Of a stretch of DNA of 6,078 bases, positions 1 to 6,078 are shown in pieces. A program made the position numbers and the translations under genes. Source of the DNA: CAMBDR01 sp046597185 (lineage in GTDB: Bacteria > Pseudomonadota > Gammaproteobacteria > Burkholderiales > Burkholderiaceae_D); contig JBKJLF010000812.1 of NCBI GenBank assembly GCA_046597185.1, positions 1-6,078 on the forward strand, in the 5' to 3' direction. Below the pieces are notes generated by a model. That model ran no database searches. It saw only the letters and a program-made list of their open reading frames with translations, and had not been told where the DNA came from. Position 1 is the stretch's first letter, and every line of letters begins with the position of its first letter.

Positions 1-475
1 GCAAACGATCGATCAGGCTGGCCAACTTTTCCAAATTAGTCGCAGCCAACTCAACGGTCAACTGCGCATAGCGTAATACCTGTGTGTTATAGTCGGCCAC
101 CAGCGTCCCTTCCTTCCATTCGTCGGGAATGAAACGCCGCCAAACTGGTCGATGTGTCCCCATTGACGTGCCATGGCCAGTTGGTAGCAAACCGAGTAAA
201 ACTTTCCACCCTGTTTCAGGCTGCTCACGGACTAAGGTTTCAATTGCCACAAGCCGCAACTCAATCGATGCCGCTGTTTGCGGATACCAAGGCAGAAAAA
301 TATGGGTAAGTGAATTAATTGGGCGATTGCTCCAATTGCCACCGGGATCAATGCTCGCCAAATCACCCAAAATAACCGTTACTCGTGTTAAATAATCCGC
401 ATGCCAAGTTAAACCTTCCAGCGCCCATAACACCCCTGTCATGTAAGTGCCGCCGCCAAAGGCATTACTTTCCAA
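1..475 (-). pseudogene. 3' fragment of a large STAND/P-loop-type protein gene (partial, runs off left edge)
   Basis: Reading the minus strand from about 475 down to base 1 gives roughly 158 uninterrupted codons, in a different frame from the fragment at 465-983. The peptide contains FGGGTYMTGVLWALEGLTW, then LTRVTVILGDLASIDPGG, NRPINSLTHIFLPWYPQTAAS, GWKVLLGLLP and THRPVWRR. From memory, this series of blocks is characteristic of the C-terminal half of a family of very large (about 1,000 residues or more) bacterial ATPase-like proteins that are mostly annotated as hypothetical and often lie in defence or accessory islands; I could not run a search. The region is alpha-helical in character, with no membrane segment. 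There is no credible start: only a TTG at 475 and an internal ATG at 442, neither with a ribosome-binding site. I therefore read it as the detached 3' part of the gene whose 5' part lies at 465-983. The far end is outside the window. Confidence 0.6.
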
Positions 476-983
476 TCCAAAGATGGCACAAGAATGCGCC
501 AGCGCTTGCCAGCTCACGCACACGCTCTGGCGCAAACCCAGCCTCACGCAAAACTGACTCCAACGCCCCTTTTGCCGGGCTGCGCAAAGGAATAACACTT
601 TCTGCACCATTCGTCCACCGCCCAGAAACAGGGATAATAACGCGATGCTGCTGTTGGCGGGCAGCCTGTAGCAATTGCGGTTCTGAATCAATATCGAGCT
701 TAGGAGGGGCCACAAAGACATGCGATTTACGCAGTTCTGAAAAAGATAACCAAGCGTTTGCGTCTTTCAAAAAAAGGCACTGGATGCAATGGCGGTGCTG
801 AATTTTCTCATCCAGTGACTCTAAAAAGGCGGCAACAAAATCTTCTGCGTCTTCGGGGCTTTCAACAGCCAATAATAATTGGTTAATTTCGCCAGAAAAT
901 AGTCTATGTAATTGCTCGCAAGCCCGCTCCCGCCCCACCAAAAAAACTTTATGAAAGTCTTTGGATTCACTTTCAACCACCAT
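465..983 (-). pseudogene. 5' fragment of the same STAND/P-loop-type gene (172 codons, frameshifted and internally deleted)
   Basis: The peptide starts MVVESESKDFHKVFLVGRE and continues with a stretch like the beginning of a STAND-type NTPase module: a VGRE box near residue 18, LLLAVESPEDAEDFVAAFL at about 36-54, VFVAPP near 89, HRVIIPVSGRW near 112, and a final AGFAPERVRELASAGA. No canonical Walker A glycine-lysine loop is visible, so any ATPase activity is doubtful. The frame ends at TAA (465-467), and coding signal resumes at once in another frame (1-475). In the family as I recall it, about 300 residues normally lie between the RELA block and the FGG block, so this looks like an internal deletion with loss of frame near 470-515, not a single-base slip. 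The ATG at 983 overlaps the stop of the upstream AIPR piece by 11 bases. The real gene probably began further upstream, so the 5' end may also be lost. An alternative is a short independent hypothetical gene, which I consider less likely. Confidence 0.55.
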
Positions 984-1620
984 CGAGCGCAGCCGACCCC
1001 AATGCTCCGCTCAAATCCCCACGCCGAAAGGTCGCAGCCAACTGCTGCATCGACACCACCTGCCCGCCAAACAGCAACTTCAGCGCATCGCCCACATCCT
1101 GCACCGCCCCGGCAAAGTAATCCTCCGCCTTGTGCTCAATCAACCCCACGGCAGCCGCAAAATTTTGATGCGTCAATCCATCCAACGCCACATTCAAATC
1201 CTTCAGCAAACGCTTGCCCATTTGCATTGCAATAAAACAAGCCGCATAGCGCACCCAAGCCGGGTCATCTTCTGTCGGGCGGCGTCGGTGATTTTCCGCA
1301 ACCCGGTACAGCAACACCGCCGCAATGGCTTGCGCACCGTTGAGCGTGTCGGTAAAAATCGTCTCGTATAGTTTGCCAAAGTGTTCCCGCGTCAAAAACC
1401 TGGCCTGATGCGGCGCATTGCGCCATACCGCCAAAATCGCCTCGGCAGCTACGCCGGAGGTGATTTCATCGGCCTTAACCACGCCATCCATGCGCTTTCT
1501 ACGATAGCCAAACCCCAACGCCGCAATACTGCCAGCCAGCCGCTGTTGCCGCTCGTCATTGAAGCGCAAGTCTTTCAAATCCACCGGATTTTGGCTATTC
1601 GTGGCCTGCGTAATCTGCAA
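973..1620 (-). pseudogene. AIPR (abortive infection phage resistance) family protein, C-terminal remnant
   Basis: About 215 codons are open from a TTG at 1620 to the TGA at 973-975. The peptide begins ITQATNSQNPVDLKDLRFND, then shows YRRKR near residue 40, ADEITSGVAAEAILAVWRN near 50-69, HFGKLYETIFTDTLNGAQAI near 80-99, and ends with MQQLAATFRRGDL. These blocks match the C-terminal part of AIPR-family proteins (Pfam AIPR), which are usually 550-700 residues long and act in phage defence. The N-terminal two thirds are absent. The frame stays open back to the stop of the membrane-fusion gene (1699), but those 26 codons have no ATG and do not resemble AIPR to my eye; the first in-frame ATG is deep inside the conserved region (RRKRM). 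I infer a 5'-truncated pseudogene created by recombination at about 1615-1698. The family call is fairly confident; whether anything is still expressed is unknown. Confidence 0.72.
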
Positions 1621-1698
1621 AACAATGATATGGCGGATTGCATTGATCAGCGCATTGATGCCATTGGCTTCAAAATGGGAACTGCCATTTCCGCAATT
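1621..1698. other. Unassigned junction strip between the fusion-protein stop and the AIPR remnant
   Basis: These 78 bases separate the natural C-terminus of the HlyD-type protein from the first recognisable AIPR codons. The AIPR frame is open through it (NCGNGSSHFEANGINALINA and onward) but without start codons or family resemblance. I see no stem-loop followed by a T-run on the minus strand, so no terminator for the secretion operon can be called. It most likely contains the breakpoint that removed the 5' part of the AIPR gene. Confidence 0.4.
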
Positions 1699-3189
1699 TC
1701 AAGGCTCGCGTATCGATTCATCCAGGGCCTTGGTCAGCGGCCATACCAAATACGACATCACCGAGCGTTTGCCCACCACAATTTCAGCATTCAAGGTCAT
1801 CCCCGGCAATAAACGATTCCTATCCCCCATCAACTTCAAGCGCGGGTTCGCAATCGCAATGCGGCTCACATAGTAGGCATCCAAACCCGAGCCCGCAGGC
1901 GATTCGCGCCGAAACGCATCTTCACTGATCGAACTGACCTTGGCATGCAATACCCCATGTTTTTGAAAGGGAAAGGCATCGAGTTTGATATGCGCCGTAT
2001 CACCCGCCTTAATATAGCCGACATCAAGCGAATCAATTTGCACTTCCGCTTCCAAATTCCCGCCAATGGGCACCAGGGTGAAAAAAGTCTCGGCCTCTTT
2101 CACCACCGAACCGACCGACAACTTGGCAATATCCAACACCACCGCATCCAAGGGGCTAGCCATCACCACTAATTTATGGCGTAAATTGGCCTTGGTTAAT
2201 TGTTCATTGAGGCCGCCAATCTCACGCGTGGTGGCCAATAATTCTTCGGTCAGCTTTTGCCGCCAACCTTTGTCAAAGGCTTGCCCGTCCGCTTCTAACG
2301 AGGCCAATTCACTGCGAATTTCGGTTTCCCGATTGCGCGTCAACAGCATATCACGCTCGATTTCCAGGCGCTTGTCTTGCGCCTCCAACAAACGCTGACG
2401 CGCTCCATATTGGTTGGCAACCAGTTTCTCTTGCATGAGTTCAATTTCACGCACCGTGCGCAGGCGCGCCCCCAAAACTTGCTGATCGCGTAAATTGGTT
2501 TGCAAGGTCGCTTGCACGCGGGCCAGATTTTCTTCTCCCTTGATACGCTGGGCGCGGTAGTTGGCTTGCCGCTCCAGTGACAGACTATTTTGAATTTGCC
2601 GATCACTGGCGTTTTTATCGGTGCCCGGTGTCACCGCCGTTTTATTGTTATGATCTTTACTGGCATTGGCCTCTTTCCCCGTATTCTCGGGCAAGGGCAA
2701 AATCGGCGGTATGGTAGCACCTTCGGTCACCACCCGTGCGTCGGTGCCATCCAATTCCGCGCGCAAACCTTGCGCTTGCAATTCCAGCGTTTCCAGGCGA
2801 CCGCGCAATTGTGCCTCATCCGCTTGTGCAAAGGTGGGGTCCAGCGTGGCCAAAACCTCGCCCTTTTTCACAACTTGGCCAGGCCGTACCGCGATGCCTT
2901 TAATAATCGCCGTCTCCAGCGGTTGCAATATCACATTCGGTGCCGGATTGACCAGGCGGCCATGCGCCACCACCACTCGTTCCACTTGCGAAAAGCTCGC
3001 CCATACCACAAAGCTAATGAATAGCAACGCCAGAATATGAATAGTCAGGCGCGCAAAAGGTGGCAACGGCGAACGTTCCATTTCATCGGCATCGGGTAAG
3101 AATGCAATTTCCGCCTTGGCCTTGGCACCTTGGCCGAGCAATTTGCCCAAGCTAAAGCGGCCTAGAGATGACTTGTCTGTTGGTTCCAT
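1699..3189 (-). CDS. HlyD-family type I secretion membrane fusion protein
   Basis: This is the periplasmic adaptor that links the inner-membrane ABC exporter to an outer-membrane TolC-type channel. Numbered from the ATG at 3189 it has 496 residues: a cytoplasmic N-terminal tail of about 45, one membrane segment at about 46-64 (ARLTIHILALLFISFVVWA), and a first half-lipoyl block at about 93-118 (ETAIIKGIAVRPGQVVKKGE). A long helical hairpin, rich in Q, L, E and R, spans about 125-335. The second half-lipoyl block follows (VMASPLDAVVLDIAKLSVGS, about 342-361), then beta-barrel strands and the typical C-terminal LLPGMTLNAEIVVG at about 460-473. It ends ALDESIREP, a natural family terminus, so it is intact. 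An in-frame TTG at 3210 would add seven residues; I prefer the ATG because it gives a short 28-bp overlap with the exporter gene, although neither start has a good Shine-Dalgarno. Residues about 155-201 form an unusual polar insert. It is slightly longer than typical relatives (430-480). Confidence 0.93.
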   Translation of the reverse strand: MEPTDKSSLGRFSLGKLLGQGAKAKAEIAFLPDADEMERSPLPPFARLTIHILALLFISFVVWASFSQVERVVVAHGRLVNPAPNVILQPLETAIIKGIAVRPGQVVKKGEVLATLDPTFAQADEAQLRGRLETLELQAQGLRAELDGTDARVVTEGATIPPILPLPENTGKEANASKDHNNKTAVTPGTDKNASDRQIQNSLSLERQANYRAQRIKGEENLARVQATLQTNLRDQQVLGARLRTVREIELMQEKLVANQYGARQRLLEAQDKRLEIERDMLLTRNRETEIRSELASLEADGQAFDKGWRQKLTEELLATTREIGGLNEQLTKANLRHKLVVMASPLDAVVLDIAKLSVGSVVKEAETFFTLVPIGGNLEAEVQIDSLDVGYIKAGDTAHIKLDAFPFQKHGVLHAKVSSISEDAFRRESPAGSGLDAYYVSRIAIANPRLKLMGDRNRLLPGMTLNAEIVVGKRSVMSYLVWPLTKALDESIREP

Positions 3190-5303
3190 AGCTGTTGGTA
3201 AGTTGAGCAACGTGTAAGAAGTTCTTCATGACGACCGGAATCCATCAAGCGACCATGTTGCATCACTAAAATGGCGTGGGCATTGACCAGTGTCGAAAGC
3301 CTGTGTGAAATCATAACCACCGTGCGACCAACCGCAATGCGCGACAGGTTGCGAATAAAAATTGCTTCGCTTTCCGGGTCGAGCGCGCTGGCCGCTTCAT
3401 CCAAAATCAAAATTCTGGGTCGCCCCAATAACGAGCGTGCAATCGAGAGCCTTTGCTTTTGGCCACCGGATAAATTCGAGGCGTTTTCCTCCAGCATGGT
3501 GTCATACCCTTGCGGTAGGCGCTCAATAAATTCATCGGCCCCGGCAGCGGCGCAGACTTCCACGATTTCTTCAAAGGTGGCGTCCGGACGGGTAGCGGTG
3601 ACGTTTTCGCGCACGGTGCCACGAAACAAAAAGTTTTCTTGCAATACCACGCCCACTTGCCGCCGCAAATGCGACAGTTCAATTTCACGCGCATCAATGC
3701 CATCAAAGCGCACAATCCCTTCTTGCACGCCGTATAAACCTTGAATCAGCTTGGTGAGTGTGGTTTTACCCGAGCCACTACGACCCACAATGCCTACCAC
3801 CGCACCGGACGGAATCGTAAAGCTGGCGCGATCAAGTGCCGTATTGCTGGCACCGGGGTAGCGAAAGGTCACTTCATCAAAGCGAATTTCACCCGCCAAT
3901 TGGGGCCGCAAGCCACCGGAGCCACTACGGCCTTCCGGTGGGCGATTCATCACTTCGCCCAACATGCGCACCGACAAAGCGGTTTCTTGATAATCATTGA
4001 TCAAGCCCACAATTGCAATCAAGGGACTCACTACCCGGCCAGAGATCATTTGAAACGCGATTAAGGCACCCACGGTCAAGGTTTGATCAAACACATCCTG
4101 TGCGCCGATCACAATCACGACCACGGGCAATAATTTACCCAATAAATCGGTAATTGCCCCACCCGTAATCTGAATTTTACCAACCCGAAAGTGCATGGCA
4201 ATCGATTCAGCTGAGCGCTGATCCCAAATCCGGCGTTGGGTTGGTTCAATTGCCAGTGCCTTCACGGTGCGCATACCATGGATGGTTTCGACCAACATGG
4301 CCTGGCGTTTGCCTTCAGCGGTATACAACTCCTGCAAGCGGCGTTGAAAGATGGGAATCAGGGCTGCCACCACACAGGCAATCATGGCCGCAAAGGCCAA
4401 TACCAACATCGCCAGTTTGACTGAATAGGTAAATAGAATCGGCAAGAAAATGAATAAGGCAGTCGTGTCCAAACCGGTCATGAACAAGCGCCCGGTCAGG
4501 AAGTTGCGGATTTTTTCCAGTTGCTGCATATGGCGCGTGACCACACCAGCACTGGTGGTTTCGAAATAATCGATCGGCAAGGAGAGCAAGTGGCCAAAGG
4601 TGCGCCGGGTCAAGCGCATATCGATTTTGTTGGTGGCCGACAGGGTCAGCAGTTGGCGCATGAAGGCAAACAGTGCTTCAAAGGTCAAGGCCATGCAGAT
4701 GCCCACCGCCAACACCCACAGCGTGGAGGCGCTTTGATGAATCAAAACTTTATCAATCACCAATTGAAAAAAGACGGGGGAGGCCAAACCCAGGAAGTGA
4801 ATTGCCACCGCTGCAATGGCAATATCGCGAAAAGCGGCTTTTTGCTTGAAAATTTCTGGAATAAACCAGCGTAAGCTAAATGGTTGATTCGGGTCAGTGA
4901 GCGCATGTTGGCGCTTCATAAACACCACATCACCGCGCCAACGCTGGCAAAATTCATTGCGCTCCAGTACCACCACGGCGGCGCGGTCAGACAAGGGGTC
5001 GAGAATGGCAACCTTGCCCTCGCCTTCATTGCGCACACCCACCACAATCACGGCGCTGCCGTCGGGGTAACGCGCCATGAGCGGAAACACCCCGCCCTGC
5101 GCCAGCAAACCCTCCCAGGAAATACTGTCTACCTTGGCTTTGAGGCCAATATCGGCGGCTATGCGCAATAACAATGCCGCATTAGGCTCTTCTGCCTTGA
5201 GCGCATAGTCATCAATCAACCGCTCCGGGTTGATTTGCAAGCCATGGTGCTGCGCAATTGCGGTTAAGCACTGAATGACGGTATGAGGAAATTTCGCTTG
5301 CAT
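3162..5303 (-). CDS. Type I secretion ABC transporter (HlyB/LapB type) with degenerate C39-like domain
   Basis: An inner-membrane half-transporter of 713 residues, the usual length for HlyB-type exporters; a dimer would drive one-step export of an uncleaved substrate using ATP. Residues 1-130 are a C39-like domain. The catalytic cysteine position is Thr8 (Cys12 is the second, non-catalytic cysteine position), the histidine position is about Ala84, and only Asp102 of LDP remains, so it should bind substrate and not cleave a leader. The membrane domain spans about 155-440 with several hydrophobic segments. The ATPase has A-loop Tyr482, Walker A GRSGSGKTT (507-515), Q-loop Gln555, signature LSGGQ (611-615), Walker B ILILDEA (631-637, Glu636), D-loop SALD and His667: all key residues are present. 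The ATG at 5303 has a weak GATGAG 5 bases upstream. It is the first gene of the operon, followed with a 28-bp overlap by the fusion protein, and sits behind a sigma-54 promoter. Confidence 0.95.
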   Translation of the reverse strand: MQAKFPHTVIQCLTAIAQHHGLQINPERLIDDYALKAEEPNAALLLRIAADIGLKAKVDSISWEGLLAQGGVFPLMARYPDGSAVIVVGVRNEGEGKVAILDPLSDRAAVVVLERNEFCQRWRGDVVFMKRQHALTDPNQPFSLRWFIPEIFKQKAAFRDIAIAAVAIHFLGLASPVFFQLVIDKVLIHQSASTLWVLAVGICMALTFEALFAFMRQLLTLSATNKIDMRLTRRTFGHLLSLPIDYFETTSAGVVTRHMQQLEKIRNFLTGRLFMTGLDTTALFIFLPILFTYSVKLAMLVLAFAAMIACVVAALIPIFQRRLQELYTAEGKRQAMLVETIHGMRTVKALAIEPTQRRIWDQRSAESIAMHFRVGKIQITGGAITDLLGKLLPVVVIVIGAQDVFDQTLTVGALIAFQMISGRVVSPLIAIVGLINDYQETALSVRMLGEVMNRPPEGRSGSGGLRPQLAGEIRFDEVTFRYPGASNTALDRASFTIPSGAVVGIVGRSGSGKTTLTKLIQGLYGVQEGIVRFDGIDAREIELSHLRRQVGVVLQENFLFRGTVRENVTATRPDATFEEIVEVCAAAGADEFIERLPQGYDTMLEENASNLSGGQKQRLSIARSLLGRPRILILDEAASALDPESEAIFIRNLSRIAVGRTVVMISHRLSTLVNAHAILVMQHGRLMDSGRHEELLTRCSTYQQLWNQQTSHL

Positions 5304-5319
5304 CGCAACTCATCATGAG
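5304..5319 (-). promoter_or_regulatory. Weak ribosome-binding site of the ABC exporter inside a small palindrome
   Basis: On the minus strand, CTCATGATGAG (5309-5319) lies 5 bases before the ATG at 5303. The right arm ATGAG is the only Shine-Dalgarno-like sequence, and the left arm CTCAT can pair with it (5 bp, 1-base loop as RNA, so a DNA-level palindrome is more realistic than a hairpin). Translation initiation may be modest. Confidence 0.35.
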
Positions 5320-5332
5320 AAAAGTTTTGGTC

Positions 5333-5344
5333 GATTAGCTAATC
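5333..5344. repeat. 12-bp perfect palindrome GATTAGCTAATC
   Basis: This is a perfect inverted repeat 30 bp upstream of the exporter start codon. With transcription predicted to start near 5357, it falls about 13-25 bases into the transcript. The position fits a repressor operator acting just downstream of the promoter. Chance occurrence of one 12-bp palindrome in a 310-bp spacer is low but not negligible. Confidence 0.4.
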
Positions 5345-5367
5345 CATCAATCTGGAATAGCCCCATT

Positions 5368-5383
5368 TGCAACCATTGTGCCA
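5368..5383 (-). promoter_or_regulatory. Sigma-54 (RpoN) -24/-12 promoter for the type I secretion operon
   Basis: The minus strand reads TGGCACAATGGTTGCA. This matches the RpoN consensus TGGCAC-N5-TTGCA at every defined position, with the invariant GG and GC separated by exactly 10 bases. It points toward the exporter gene, with a predicted start site near 5357 and a leader of about 55 bases. Sigma-54 promoters need an enhancer-binding activator, so expression should be signal-dependent; the inverted repeats at 5454-5463 and 5496-5516 are at suitable upstream distances. Confidence 0.8.
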
Positions 5384-5453
5384 TGCAGCCACCCGATGCA
5401 TAAGGCAAAGAAAGCGGGGAAATTGGGGACTACTCTCGATTTGGGGCGGCGCA

Positions 5454-5463
5454 AATCATGATT
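5454..5463. promoter_or_regulatory. 10-bp palindrome AATCATGATT, possible activator site
   Basis: A perfect palindrome centred about 100 bp upstream of the predicted sigma-54 start site, within the usual range for enhancer-binding proteins. No known activator consensus is recognised, so the assignment is positional only. Confidence 0.25.
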
Positions 5464-5493
5464 GAACTTCTTAAGGTCGGACATTGACTGATA

Positions 5494-5502
5494 TGGTATG
5501 AT
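5494..5502 (+). promoter_or_regulatory. Candidate extended -10 promoter for the TPR gene
   Basis: TGGTATGAT fits an extended -10 element (TGn followed by TATGAT, one mismatch to TATAAT). No good -35 lies 16-18 bases upstream. Transcription would start near 5509 and give a leader of about 105 bases before the ATG at 5614. It overlaps the inverted repeat at 5496-5516, which could act as an operator. Confidence 0.3.
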
Positions 5503-5516
5503 GGCCGCCACCATGC
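5496..5516. repeat. Imperfect 21-bp inverted repeat (ATGATGG-CCG-CCACCAT core)
   Basis: The arms ATGATGG (5498-5504) and CCACCAT (5508-5514) pair at six of seven positions around CCG, and an outer G-C pair flanks them. The element is about 150 bp upstream of the predicted sigma-54 start and overlaps the candidate TPR promoter. It may be an enhancer-binding site for the operon, an operator for the divergent gene, or both. Confidence 0.35.
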
Positions 5517-5519
5517 ACC

Positions 5520-5613
5520 CTTTCTGAAAAGCTTACAAATCCTTATTTTGTGATCATTCAGATAAAAATGCTGGAAAAAAGCTGTTTTTATAAAGTCCTT
5601 TTGAGTTTTATTT
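5520..5613 (+). promoter_or_regulatory. AT-rich leader/upstream region of the TPR gene
   Basis: This stretch is clearly more AT-rich than the flanking genes. It contains a TGATCA palindrome (5551-5556), an A-run facing a T-run around AGCT (about 5575-5589) and a TATAAA (5589-5594). None has a well-spaced -35 partner, so it may be a second promoter region or an untranslated leader. No terminator or RNA gene is recognised. Confidence 0.25.
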
Positions 5614-6078
5614 ATGTTGAATTGGTTAAAAAGAAAATTTACAAAGTCCGAAAACCCTGAGCCTGAGGCCGGGACTGTTCAAATTGGTACGCTCGAGCGC
5701 TGTACACAATTGAAAGAACAGGGCAATCAATTTCTGGCTGAAGGGCGATTAAAGGACGCTGAAAAATGCTATCGTCAGGCCATAAGCATCGACCCCAATT
5801 ATGCTCATGCGCATAACAACCTGAGCCACGTATTGAAGCAGCAGGGATTGATAGAAGAGGCCCAAAAGAGTGCGCAAACGGCTTTATCATTAGACCCGAA
5901 TCTGTTTGGCGCATTGTATCAACTGGGTACGCTGGCCCGGGATCAGGCGCAAATAACGGACGCGCTGAATTACTTCAACCGGGCATTGGGCATCAGGCCG
6001 GATTTCGAAGCGGTTTACGATGATTTATTTGCCATCTATTTTGGGATGGAGGATTTTCAGCAAGCACAAAAAATAAAC
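5614..6078 (+). CDS. Tetratricopeptide-repeat protein (5' part, runs off right edge)
   Basis: The ATG at 5614 opens a frame with no stop to the window end (155 codons). After a short basic, hydrophobic-start N-terminus (MLNWLKRKFT) and an acidic linker, there are tandem 34-residue TPR units: about 30-63 (GNQFLAEGRLKDAEKCYRQA, then IDPN), 64-97 (HNNLSHVLKQQGLIEEA, then LDPN), 98-131 (YQLGTLARDQAQITDALNYF, then RPD) and the start of a fourth at 132. The repeats show the usual small/Gly-Ala and P-at-32 pattern, so the fold call is solid. No signal peptide or membrane segment is seen; it is probably cytoplasmic. Many such proteins carry a C-terminal transferase domain, but nothing here shows this. 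It is divergent from the secretion operon, 310 bp apart. The ribosome-binding site is weak (TTGAG at 5601-5605, 8 bases before the ATG), in an AT-rich leader. Confidence 0.88.
   Translation, partial: MLNWLKRKFTKSENPEPEAGTVQIGTLERCTQLKEQGNQFLAEGRLKDAEKCYRQAISIDPNYAHAHNNLSHVLKQQGLIEEAQKSAQTALSLDPNLFGALYQLGTLARDQAQITDALNYFNRALGIRPDFEAVYDDLFAIYFGMEDFQQAQKIN

Noticed and set aside
912..1371. Long open plus-strand frames opposite the AIPR remnant and other genes.
   Set aside because: Their peptides are low-complexity (rich in H, P, Q and R) with no family resemblance; they mirror the codon pattern of the real minus-strand frames.
5352..5371. TGGAATAGCCCCATTTGCA on the plus strand as a sigma-54 site.
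   Set aside because: GG and GC are 13 bases apart instead of 10.
5484..5502. TTGACT followed by TATGAT as a sigma-70 promoter.
   Set aside because: The boxes are only 7 bases apart, far too close to be a -35/-10 pair.
5494..5509. A second GG-N10-GC spacing on the plus strand (TGGTATGATGGCCGCC), a possible sigma-54 promoter for the TPR gene.
   Set aside because: The -12 element lacks the TT of TTGC and the -24 element matches only partly; an extended -10 box on the same bases is at least as good an explanation.
5504..5515. GCCGCCACCATG, an exact match to the eukaryotic Kozak start context.
   Set aside because: The surrounding genes are plainly bacterial, the frame it opens stops after a few codons, and the same bases are explained by the inverted repeat at 5496-5516.
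5575..5600. A-run and T-run around AGCT as a rho-independent terminator.
   Set aside because: It lies upstream of a start codon between divergent genes, has a mismatch beside the centre and no GC-rich stem.

Overview
The window looks like a proteobacterial chromosome, most likely beta or gamma. This rests on an HlyB/HlyD-type (RTX-style) type I secretion pair, a near-perfect sigma-54 promoter and roughly 50% GC. I cannot name a genus.

Layout. Positions 1-1620 hold three consecutive minus-strand gene pieces that look like a decayed defence or accessory island. The first two (1-475 and 465-983) read as the 3' and 5' parts of one large STAND/P-loop-type protein gene, joined out of frame with a large middle section apparently missing. 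The third (973-1620) matches the C-terminal third of an AIPR (abortive infection phage resistance) protein and has no proper start. A 78-bp strip (1621-1698) then separates this debris from an intact two-gene operon, also on the minus strand. The operon holds an inner-membrane ABC exporter with a non-catalytic C39-like domain (3162-5303), followed with a 28-bp overlap by an HlyD-family membrane fusion protein (1699-3189). A divergent gene on the plus strand, starting at 5614, encodes a tetratricopeptide-repeat protein and runs off the right edge.

The 310-bp divergent intergenic region (5304-5613) is the most informative non-coding part. It carries a -24/-12 sigma-54 promoter pointing at the exporter operon (5368-5383, minus strand). 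It also has a 12-bp perfect palindrome in the predicted 5' UTR, a second palindrome over the ribosome-binding region, and two inverted repeats about 100 and 150 bp upstream of the predicted start site, where sigma-54 activators usually bind. An extended -10 box faces the TPR gene.

How the genes work together. The ABC exporter and fusion protein would form the inner-membrane part of a type I secretion channel for a large, uncleaved (RTX/adhesin-like) substrate. Neither the outer-membrane TolC-type partner nor the substrate is in the window. The TPR protein is a candidate for co-regulation, but its role cannot be deduced from the visible part. The AIPR and STAND-like pieces are probably non-functional relics left by recombination immediately downstream of the fusion-protein gene.
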